Shown: in pieces, positions 1 through 8,756 of the stretch
Layout: each line of letters begins with the position of its first letter
How positions within the stretch are numbered: position 1 is the first letter of the stretch
Origin: Galeopsis tetrahit
Taxonomy: Eukaryota > Streptophyta > Magnoliopsida > Lamiales > Lamiaceae
Length of the DNA stretch: 64,000 nt
Assembly (NCBI GenBank): GCA_963675135.1
Contig: CAVLYN010000040.1
Location: forward strand, 62,001 to 126,000
Reading direction: 5' to 3'
Made by a program: the position numbers and the translations under genes
The notes under the pieces: generated by a model
Told to the model about the DNA's origin: nothing
The model's input: the letters and a program-made list of their open reading frames with translations, nothing else
Database searches by the model: none

Positions 1-184
1 TTTGCGGAAAATCTCATTCGTTAGTGTTCAAAAACTCTATAGTTTATCCCACTATAATGTGGAAAGTACACTTTCATCGATTCACTCATTCTCTCTTTTT
101 GAAAAGTCTCACGAGTTGCAAAAGAGTTAACCATGACCAATTCACATTCGTTCTAGGGTTGTTGTTTTCCATAACTCGTTTATA
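1..184 (+). repeat. Partial monomer at the left edge
   Basis: These are the last 184 bases of a monomer cut by the window start. It matches 3987-4170 and 7973-8156, including the TTTTCCATAAC variant near its end. It is therefore the final (15th) monomer of a HOR-A unit that begins outside the window. Confidence 0.93.
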
Positions 185-297
185 GTGCCATTTAACCTCG
201 AAAATACCAAAATGAAGTGTTTTGTAGGATTGCTTGGTGATTAAGCAAACTTTACATTTTTTTTATTTTTCGGAAAATCACATTCGTTAGTGTTCAA

Positions 298-311
298 AAA
301 CTCTATAGTTT
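298..311. repeat. AAACT-CTAT-AGTTT inverted repeat (representative copy)
   Basis: There are five-base arms with a four-base loop just upstream of the CCAC/GTGG dyad. The TAGTATCCC variant (two-base deletion, for example 17779, 20432, 22024) breaks the right arm. CTATTGTTTATCC in the 3639, 11145, 11941 and 13533 monomers and CTATACTTT in c15 also weaken it. This dyad is therefore less conserved than its neighbours. Confidence 0.65.
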
Positions 312-314
312 ATC

Positions 315-328
315 CCACTATAATGTGG
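315..328. repeat. CCAC-TATAAT-GTGG inverted repeat (representative copy)
   Basis: There are four-base arms around a six-base AT loop, directly abutting and sharing a base with the 14-bp palindrome. It is conserved in nearly all monomers. The GTGG side changes with the AACGTGG variant, which keeps the arms, and with AATGAGG in the 40995-41262 monomer, which breaks them. Confidence 0.75.
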
Positions 329-341
329 AAAGTGCACTTTC
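328..341. repeat. 14-bp perfect palindrome in the monomer centre (representative copy)
   Basis: GAAAGTGCACTTTC is a perfect palindrome. Across nearly all monomers the arms GAAAGT and ACTTTC are kept while the two central bases vary: GC, AC or GA. Exceptions are type c15 (GGAAGT with either GCACTTTC or GCAATTTC), GGAAATTGCAC in the 50249, 52372, 55267 and 58162 monomers, and GTACATTTTC in the e2 monomers (45476 and 47861). Confidence 0.88.
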
Positions 342-434
342 ATCGATTCACTCATTCTCTCTTTTTGAAAAGTCTCACGAGTTGCAAAAGAGTTAACCAT
401 GACCAATTCACATTCGTTCTAGGGTTGTTGTTTT

Positions 435-451
435 CTATAACTCGTTTATAG
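435..451. repeat. Hairpin across the monomer boundary (representative copy)
   Basis: CTATAA-CTCGT-TTATAG has six-base arms and a five-base loop, and its last base is the first base of the next monomer in the phase used here. Monomers with TTTTCCATAAC (for example 3905, 9553, 13799) have one mismatch in the left arm. The A to T change at 24122 breaks one pair. Confidence 0.7.
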
Positions 452-759
452 TGCCATTTAACCTCGAAAATACCAAAATGAAGTGTTTTGTAGGATTGCT
501 TGGTGATTAAGCAAACTTTACATTTTTTTTATTTAGCGGAAAAATCACATTCGTTAGTGTTCAAAAACTCTATAGTTTATCCCACTATAACGTGGAAAGT
601 GCACTTTCATCGATTTACTCATTCTCTCTTTTTGAAAAGTTCCACGAGTTACAAAAGTGACCAAGATCAATTCACATTCGTTCTAGGGTTGTTGTTTTCT
701 ATAACTCGTTTATAGTGCCATTTAACCTCGAAAATACCAAAATGAAGTGTTTTGTAGGA

Positions 760-778
760 TTGCTTGGTGACCAAGCAA
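760..778. repeat. 19-bp hairpin-forming palindrome (representative copy)
   Basis: TTGCTTGGTGACCAAGCAA has perfect 9-bp arms (TTGCTTGGT and ACCAAGCAA) around a single central G. It occurs at about +46 in every monomer with GACCAAGC. In GGTAACCAAGC monomers the centre is A and the arms stay perfect. In GATTAAGC monomers the two central C of the right arm are T. The 244-bp monomers lack it. Whether it forms a cruciform, binds a protein or does nothing is unknown. Confidence 0.9.
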
Positions 779-949
779 ACTTTACGTTTTCTTTATTTTG
801 CGGAAAGTCACATTCGTTAGTGTTCAAAAACTCTATAGTTTATCCCACTATAATGTGGAAAGTACACTTTCATCGATTCACTCATTCTCTCTTTTTGAAA
901 AGTCTCACGAGTTGCAAAAGAGTTAACCATGACCAATTCACATTCGTTC

Positions 950-957
950 TAGGGTTT
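950..957 (-). other. AAACCCTA telobox-like motif on the minus strand (representative copy)
   Basis: Monomers ending TAGGGTTTTTG contain AAACCCTA on the minus strand, the sequence called the telobox in plants. Monomers ending TAGGGTTGTTG keep only AACCCTA, and those with TAGGGTAG, TAGGGCTG or TAGGGATG keep CCCTA. Other full matches lie in the monomers at 1511, 2043, 2841, 3639 and many more. The motif is only eight bases long, so function is inference. Confidence 0.5.
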
Positions 958-3900
958 TTGTTTTCTATAACTCGTTTATAGTGCCATTTAACCTCGAAAA
1001 TACCAAAATGAAGTGTTTTGTAGGATTGCTTGGTGATTAAGCAAACTTTACGTTTTCTTTATTTTGTGGAAAATCTCATTCATTAGTGTTCAAAAACTCT
1101 ATAGTTTATCCCACTATAATGTGGAAAGTACACTTTCATCGATTCACTCATTCTCTCTTTTTGAAAAGTCTCACGAGTTGCAAAAGAGTTAACCATGACC
1201 AATTCACATTCGTTCTAGGGTTGTTGTTTTCTATAACTCGTTTATAGTGCCATTTAACCTCGAAAATACCAAAATGAAGTGTTTTGTAGGATTGCTTGGT
1301 GATTAAGCAAACTTTACGTTTTTTTTATTTAGCGGAAAAATCACATTCGTTAGTGTTCAAAAACTCTATAGTTTATCCCACTATAACGTGGAAAGTGCAC
1401 TTTCATCGATTCACTCATTCTCTCTTTTTGAAAAGTTCCACGAGTTACAAAAGTGACCAAGATCAATTCACATTCGTTCTAGGGTTGTTGTTTTCTATAA
1501 CTCGTTTATAGTGCCATTTAACCTCGAAAATACCAAAATGAAGTGTTTTGTAGGATTGCTTGGTGACCAAGCAAACTTTACGTTTTCTTTATTTTGCGGA
1601 AAATCACATTCGTTAGTGTTCAAAAACTCTATAGTTTATCCCACTATAATGTGGAAAGTACACTTTCATCGATTCACTCATTCTCTCTTTTTGAAAAGTC
1701 TCACGAGTTGCAAAAGAGTTAACCATGACCAATTCACATTCGTTCTAGGGTTTTTGTTTTCTATAACTCGTTTATAGTGCCATTTAACCTCGAAAATACC
1801 AAAATGAAGTGTTTTGTAGGATTGCTTGGTGATTAAGAAAACTTTACGTTTTCTTTATTTTGCGGAAAATCTCATTCGTTAGTGTTCAAAAACTCTATAG
1901 TTTATCCCACTATAATGTGGAAAGTACACTTTCATCGATTCACTCATTCTCTCTTTTTGAAAAGTCTCACGAGTTGCAAAAGAGTTAACCATGACCAATT
2001 CACATTCGTTCTAGGGTTGTTGTTTTCCATAACTCGTTTATAGTGCCATTTAACCTCGAAAATACCAAAATGAAGTGTTTTGTAGGATTGCTTGGTGACC
2101 AAGCAAACTTTACGTTTTCTTTATTTTGCGGAAAGTCACATTCGTTAGTGTTCAAAAACTCTATAGTTTATCCCACTATAATGTGGAAAGTACACTTTCA
2201 TCGATTCACTCATTCTCTCTTTTTGAAAAGTCTCACGAGTTGCAAAAGAGTTAACCATGACCAATTCACATTCGTTCTAGGGTTTTTGTTTTCTATAACT
2301 CGTTTATAGTGCCATTTAACCTCGAAAATACCAAAATGAAGTGTTTTGTAGGATTGCTTGGTGATTAAGCAAACTTTACGTTTTCTTTATTTTGTGGAAA
2401 ATCTCATTCATTAGTGTTCAAAAACTCTATAGTTTATCCCACTATAATGTGGAAAGTACACTTTCATCGATTCACTCATTCTCTCTTTTTGAAAAGTCTC
2501 ACGAGTTGCAAAAGAGTTAACCATGACCAATTCACATTCGTTCTAGGGTTGTTGTTTTCTATAACTCGTTTATAGTGCCATTTAACCTCGAAAATACCAA
2601 AATGAAGTGTTTTGTAGGATTGCTTGGTGATTAAGCAAACTTTACGTTTTCTTTATTTTGCGGAAAATCTCATTCATTAGTGTTCAAAAACTCTATAGTT
2701 TATCCCACTATAATGTGGAAAGTACACTTTCATCGATTCACTCATTCTCTCTTTTTGAAAAGTCTCACGAGTTGCAAAAGAGTTAACCATGACCAATTCA
2801 CATTCGTTCTAGGGTTGTTGTTTTCTATAACTCGTTTATAGTGCCATTTAACCTCGAAAATACCAAAATGAAGTGTTTTGTAGGATTGCTTGGTGACCAA
2901 GCAAACTTTACGTTTTCTTCATTTTGCGGAAAGTCACATTCGTTAGTGTTCAAAAACTCTATAGTTTATCCCACTATAATGTGGAAAGTACACTTTCATC
3001 GATTCACTCATTCTCTCTTTTTGAAAAGTCTCACGAGTTGCAAAAGAGTTAACCATGACCAATTCACATTCGTTCTAGGGTTTTTGTTTTCTATAACTCG
3101 TTTATAGTGCCATTTAACCTCGAAAATACCAAAATGAAGTGTTTTGTAGGATTGCTTGGTGATTAAGCAAACTTTACGTTTTCTTTATTTTGTGGAAAAT
3201 CTCATTCATTAGTGTTCAAAAACTCTATAGTTTATCCCACTATAATGTGGAAAGTACACTTTCATCGATTCACTCATTCTCTCTTTTTGAAAAGTCTCAC
3301 GAGTTGCAAAAGAGTTAACCATGACCAATTCACATTCGTTCTAGGGTTGTTGTTTTCTATAACTCGTTTATAGTGCCATTTAACCTCGAAAATACCAAAA
3401 TGAAGTGTTTTGTAGGATTGCTTGGTGATTAAGCAAACTTTACGTTTTCTTTATTTTGCGGAAAATCTCATTCATTAGTGTTCAAAAACTCTATAGTTTA
3501 TCCCACTATAATGTGGAAAGTACACTTTCATCGATTCACTCATTCTCTCTTTTTGAAAAGTCTCACGAGTTGCAAAAGAGTTAACCATGACCAATTCACA
3601 TTCGTTCTAGGGTTGTTGTTTTCTATAACTCGTTTATAGTGCCATTTAACCTCGAAAATACCAAAATGAAGTGTTTTGTAGGATTGCTTGGTGACCAAGC
3701 AAACTTTACGTTTTCTTTATTTTGCGGGAAATCACATTCGTTAGTGTTCAAAAACTCTATTGTTTATCCCACTATAATGTGGAAAGTACACTTTCATCGA
3801 TTCACTCATTCTCTCTTTTTGAAAAGTCTCACGAGTTGCAAAAGAGTTAACCATGACCAATTCACATTCGTTCTAGGGTTTTTGTTTTCTATAACTCGTT

Positions 3901-4170
3901 TATAGTGCCATTTAACCTCGAAAATACCAAAATGAAGTGTTTTGTAGGATTGCTTGGTGATTATGAAAACTTTACGTTTTCTTTATTTTGCGGAAAATCT
4001 CATTCGTTAGTGTTCAAAAACTCTATAGTTTATCCCACTATAATGTGGAAAGTACACTTTCATCGATTCACTCATTCTCTCTTTTTGAAAAGTCTCACGA
4101 GTTGCAAAAGAGTTAACCATGACCAATTCACATTCGTTCTAGGGTTGTTGTTTTCCATAACTCGTTTATA

Positions 4171-7100
4171 GTGCCATTTAACCTCGAAAATACCAAAATG
4201 AAGTGTTTTGTAGGATTGCTTGGTGATTAAGCAAACTTTACATTTTTTTTATTTTTCGGAAAATCACATTCGTTAGTGTTCAAAAACTCTATAGTTTATC
4301 CCACTATAATGTGGAAAGTGCACTTTCATCGATTCACTCATTCTCTCTTTTTGAAAAGTCTCACGAGTTGCAAAAGAGTTAACCATGACCAATTCACATT
4401 CGTTCTAGGGTTGTTGTTTTCTATAACTCGTTTATAGTGCCATTTAACCTCGAAAATACCAAAATGAAGTGTTTTGTAGGATTGCTTGGTGATTAAGCAA
4501 ACTTTACATTTTTTTTATTTAGCGGAAAAATCACATTCGTTAGTGTTCAAAAACTCTATAGTTTATCCCACTATAACGTGGAAAGTGCACTTTCATCGAT
4601 TTACTCATTCTCTCTTTTTGAAAAGTTCCACGAGTTACAAAAGTGACCAAGATCAATTCACATTCGTTCTAGGGTTGTTGTTTTCTATAACTCGTTTATA
4701 GTGCCATTTAACCTCGAAAATACCAAAATGAAGTGTTTTGTAGGATTGCTTGGTGACCAAGCAAACTTTACGTTTTCTTTATTTTGCGGAAAGTCACATT
4801 CGTTAGTGTTCAAAAACTCTATAGTTTATCCCACTATAATGTGGAAAGTACACTTTCATCGATTCACTCATTCTCTCTTTTTGAAAAGTCTCACGAGTTG
4901 CAAAAGAGTTAACCATGACCAATTCACATTCGTTCTAGGGTTTTTGTTTTCTATAACTCGTTTATAGTGCCATTTAACCTCGAAAATACCAAAATGAAGT
5001 GTTTTGTAGGATTGCTTGGTGATTAAGCAAACTTTACGTTTTCTTTATTTTGTGGAAAATCTCATTCATTAGTGTTCAAAAACTCTATAGTTTATCCCAC
5101 TATAATGTGGAAAGTACACTTTCATCGATTCACTCATTCTCTCTTTTTGAAAAGTCTCACGAGTTGCAAAAGAGTTAACCATGACCAATTCACATTCGTT
5201 CTAGGGTTGTTGTTTTCTATAACTCGTTTATAGTGCCATTTAACCTCGAAAATACCAAAATGAAGTGTTTTGTAGGATTGCTTGGTGATTAAGCAAACTT
5301 TACGTTTTTTTTATTTAGCGGAAAAATCACATTCGTTAGTGTTCAAAAACTCTATAGTTTATCCCACTATAACGTGGAAAGTGCACTTTCATCGATTCAC
5401 TCATTCTCTCTTTTTGAAAAGTTCCACGAGTTACAAAAGTGACCAAGATCAATTCACATTCGTTCTAGGGTTGTTGTTTTCTATAACTCGTTTATAGTGC
5501 CATTTAACCTCGAAAATACCAAAATGAAGTGTTTTGTAGGATTGCTTGGTGACCAAGCAAACTTTACGTTTTCTTTATTTTGCGGAAAATCACATTCGTT
5601 AGTGTTCAAAAACTCTATAGTTTATCCCACTATAATGTGGAAAGTACACTTTCATCGATTCACTCATTCTCTCTTTTTGAAAAGTCTCACGAGTTGCAAA
5701 AGAGTTAACCATGACCAATTCACATTCGTTCTAGGGTTTTTGTTTTCTATAACTCGTTTATAGTGCCATTTAACCTCGAAAATACCAAAATGAAGTGTTT
5801 TGTAGGATTGCTTGGTGATTAAGAAAACTTTACGTTTTCTTTATTTTGCGGAAAATCTCATTCGTTAGTGTTCAAAAACTCTATAGTTTATCCCACTATA
5901 ATGTGGAAAGTACACTTTCATCGATTCACTCATTCTCTCTTTTTGAAAAGTCTCACGAGTTGCAAAAGAGTTAACCATGACCAATTCACATTCGTTCTAG
6001 GGTTGTTGTTTTCCATAACTCGTTTATAGTGCCATTTAACCTCGAAAATACCAAAATGAAGTGTTTTGTAGGATTGCTTGGTGACCAAGCAAACTTTACG
6101 TTTTCTTTATTTTGCGGAAAGTCACATTCGTTAGTGTTCAAAAACTCTATAGTTTATCCCACTATAATGTGGAAAGTACACTTTCATCGATTCACTCATT
6201 CTCTCTTTTTGAAAAGTCTCACGAGTTGCAAAAGAGTTAACCATGACCAATTCACATTCGTTCTAGGGTTTTTGTTTTCTATAACTCGTTTATAGTGCCA
6301 TTTAACCTCGAAAATACCAAAATGAAGTGTTTTGTAGGATTGCTTGGTGATTAAGCAAACTTTACGTTTTCTTTATTTTGTGGAAAATCTCATTCATTAG
6401 TGTTCAAAAACTCTATAGTTTATCCCACTATAATGTGGAAAGTACACTTTCATCGATTCACTCATTCTCTCTTTTTGAAAAGTCTCACGAGTTGCAAAAG
6501 AGTTAACCATGACCAATTCACATTCGTTCTAGGGTTGTTGTTTTCTATAACTCGTTTATAGTGCCATTTAACCTCGAAAATACCAAAATGAAGTGTTTTG
6601 TAGGATTGCTTGGTGATTAAGCAAACTTTACGTTTTCTTTATTTTGCGGAAAATCTCATTCATTAGTGTTCAAAAACTCTATAGTTTATCCCACTATAAT
6701 GTGGAAAGTACACTTTCATCGATTCACTCATTCTCTCTTTTTGAAAAGTCTCACGAGTTGCAAAAGAGTTAACCATGACCAATTCACATTCGTTCTAGGG
6801 TTGTTGTTTTCTATAACTCGTTTATAGTGCCATTTAACCTCGAAAATACCAAAATGAAGTGTTTTGTAGGATTGCTTGGTGACCAAGCAAACTTTACGTT
6901 TTCTTCATTTTGCGGAAAGTCACATTCGTTAGTGTTCAAAAACTCTATAGTTTATCCCACTATAATGTGGAAAGTACACTTTCATCGATTCACTCATTCT
7001 CTCTTTTTGAAAAGTCTCACGAGTTGCAAAAGAGTTAACCATGACCAATTCACATTCGTTCTAGGGTTTTTGTTTTCTATAACTCGTTTATAGTGCCATT

Positions 7101-8156
7101 TAACCTCGAAAATACCAAAATGAAGTGTTTTGTAGGATTGCTTGGTGATTAAGCAAACTTTACGTTTTCTTTATTTTGTGGAAAATCTCATTCATTAGTG
7201 TTCAAAAACTCTATAGTTTATCCCACTATAATGTGGAAAGTACACTTTCATCGATTCACTCATTCTCTCTTTTTGAAAAGTCTCACGAGTTGCAAAAGAG
7301 TTAACCATGACCAATTCACATTCGTTCTAGGGTTGTTGTTTTCTATAACTCGTTTATAGTGCCATTTAACCTCGAAAATACCAAAATGAAGTGTTTTGTA
7401 GGATTGCTTGGTGATTAAGCAAACTTTACGTTTTCTTTATTTTGCGGAAAATCTCATTCATTAGTGTTCAAAAACTCTATAGTTTATCCCACTATAATGT
7501 GGAAAGTACACTTTCATCGATTCACTCATTCTCTCTTTTTGAAAAGTCTCACGAGTTGCAAAAGAGTTAACCATGACCAATTCACATTCGTTCTAGGGTT
7601 GTTGTTTTCTATAACTCGTTTATAGTGCCATTTAACCTCGAAAATACCAAAATGAAGTGTTTTGTAGGATTGCTTGGTGACCAAGCAAACTTTACGTTTT
7701 CTTTATTTTGCGGGAAATCACATTCGTTAGTGTTCAAAAACTCTATTGTTTATCCCACTATAATGTGGAAAGTACACTTTCATCGATTCACTCATTCTCT
7801 CTTTTTGAAAAGTCTCACGAGTTGCAAAAGAGTTAACCATGACCAATTCACATTCGTTCTAGGGTTTTTGTTTTCTATAACTCGTTTATAGTGCCATTTA
7901 ACCTCGAAAATACCAAAATGAAGTGTTTTGTAGGATTGCTTGGTGATTATGAAAACTTTACGTTTTCTTTATTTTGCGGAAAATCTCATTCGTTAGTGTT
8001 CAAAAACTCTATAGTTTATCCCACTATAATGTGGAAAGTACACTTTCATCGATTCACTCATTCTCTCTTTTTGAAAAGTCTCACGAGTTGCAAAAGAGTT
8101 AACCATGACCAATTCACATTCGTTCTAGGGTTGTTGTTTTCCATAACTCGTTTATA
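4171..8156 (+). repeat. HOR-A copy 2, 15-monomer unit of 3986 bp
   Basis: This is the second complete 15-mer, with the same order of 264-bp and 266-bp monomers as copy 1 (the 264-bp ones start at 4437 and 5233). By eye it is indistinguishable from copy 1 at the landmarks checked. Such similarity means very recent amplification or homogenisation. A collapsed or duplicated assembly path is the alternative. Confidence 0.94.
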
Positions 8157-8422
8157 GTGCCATGTAACCTCGAAAATACCAAAATGAAGTGTTTTGTAGG
8201 ATTGCTTGGTGATTAAGCAAACTTTACATTTTTTTTATTTTTCGGAAAATCACATTCGTTAGTGTTCAAAAACTCTATAGTTTATCCCACTATAATGTGG
8301 AAAGTGCACTTTCATCGATTCACTCATTCTCTCTTTTTGAAAAGTCTCACGAGTTGCAAAAGAGTTAACCATGACCAATTCACATTCGTTCTAGGGTTGT
8401 TGTTTTCTATAACTCGTTTATA
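8157..8422 (+). repeat. Start of a third HOR-A copy, truncated
   Basis: This monomer matches those at 185 and 4171, including the TTTTTCGG tract, but carries a private T to G change near its start (CATGTAACC instead of CATTTAACC). The next monomer (8423) does not match its HOR-A counterpart at 451 and 4437, so the 15-mer pattern stops here. Confidence 0.88.
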
Positions 8423-8756
8423 GTGTCATTTAACCTCGAAAATACCAAAATGAAGTGTTTTGTAGGATTGCTTGGTGATTAAGCGAACTTTACGTTTTTT
8501 TTATTTTTCGGAAAATCACATTCGTTAGTGTTCAAAAACTCTATAGTTTATCCCACTATAATGTGGAAAGTGCACTTTCATCGATTCACTCATTCTCTCT
8601 TTCTGAAAAGTCTCACGAGTTGCAAAAGAGTTAACCATGGCACTTTCATCGATTCACTCATTCTCTCTTTTTGAAAAGTCTCACGAGTTGCAAAAGAGTT
8701 AACCATGACCAATTCACATTCGTTCTAGGGTTGTTGTTTTCTATAACTCGTTTATA
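8423..8756 (+). repeat. 334-bp monomer with an internal 68-bp tandem duplication
   Basis: This is the only monomer longer than 268 bp in the window. The segment from GCACTTTCATCG at 8572 through TTAACCATG at 8639 is repeated starting at 8640, an offset of 68 bp (266+68=334). The junction reads ACCATGGCAC and has no clear microhomology. The first half carries private changes (GTGTCATTT, TAAGCGAAC, TTCTGAAAAG) that the second duplicated half lacks, so the two halves came from slightly different monomers. It marks the end of HOR-A. Confidence 0.93.

Larger units (their letters stand above)
715..980 (+). repeat. Reference 266-bp monomer
   Basis: This copy is chosen as the reference. Landmarks in order are: the start GTGCCATTTAACC; ACCAAAATG at about +27; the hairpin TTGCTTGGTGACCAAGCAA at 760-778; a T-rich tract; CACATTCGTTAGTG; CTATAGTTTATCCC; CCACTATAATGTGG; GAAAGTACACTTTC; ATCGAT; a pyrimidine tract; GAGTTAACCATGACC; and TTCTAGGG followed by a variable six-base block. 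It ends with CTATAACTCGTTTATA. Nine blocks vary between monomers: CCAAAATG/CCGAAATG/ACAAAATG; GACCAAGC/GATTAAGC/GATTAAGAA/AACCAAGC; the T-tract; TCTCATTCG/TCACATTCG/TCACATACG/TCGCATACG; TAGTTTATCC/TAGTATCC/TACTTTATCC; GTAC/GTGC/GTGA; TTCACTC/TTCATTC/TTTACTC; the GTTAACC versus GTGACCAAG block; and the block after TAGGG (TTGTTG, TTTTTG, TAGTTG, CTGTTG or ATGTTG). Confidence 0.95.
185..4170 (+). repeat. HOR-A copy 1, 15-monomer unit of 3986 bp
   Basis: Monomers start at 185, 451, 715, 981, 1247, 1511, 1777, 2043, 2309, 2575, 2841, 3107, 3373, 3639 and 3905. Thirteen are 266 bp and two (451 and 1247) are 264 bp, giving 3986 bp. Every landmark recurs 3986 bp downstream, for example the pair GCGGGAAATC plus CTATTGTTTATCC at about 3724-3762 and 7710-7748, and the rare GATTATGAAAAC at about 3959 and 7945. 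Five of the 15 monomers (715, 1511, 2043, 2841, 3639) carry the TAGGGTTTTTG end, and all five carry GACCAAGC. I saw no difference from copy 2. Confidence 0.95.

Noticed and set aside
315..328. TATAAT as a bacterial -10 promoter box in every monomer
   Set aside because: There is no -35-like element at the right distance and no gene downstream. It is the loop of a small dyad in an AT-rich satellite.
541..580. CENP-B box resemblance at CATTCGTTAGTG and CATTCGTTCTAGGG
   Set aside because: Both share TTCG with the CENP-B box but lack the required CGGG and most other essential bases.
950..960. Interstitial telomere repeat
   Set aside because: There is only one TAGGG unit per monomer and never two telomere repeats in tandem.
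715..981. Open frames of 64-88 codons on the plus strand, about one in many monomers
   Set aside because: They are the same satellite read in the same frame, start mostly at GTG, shift frame from monomer to monomer (266 = 3 x 88 + 2), and are broken by stops and indels in many copies. No known domain is visible.
8423..8756. Transposon insertion at the 334-bp monomer
   Set aside because: The extra 68 bp are a direct duplication of monomer sequence, with no foreign bases, terminal repeats or target-site duplication.
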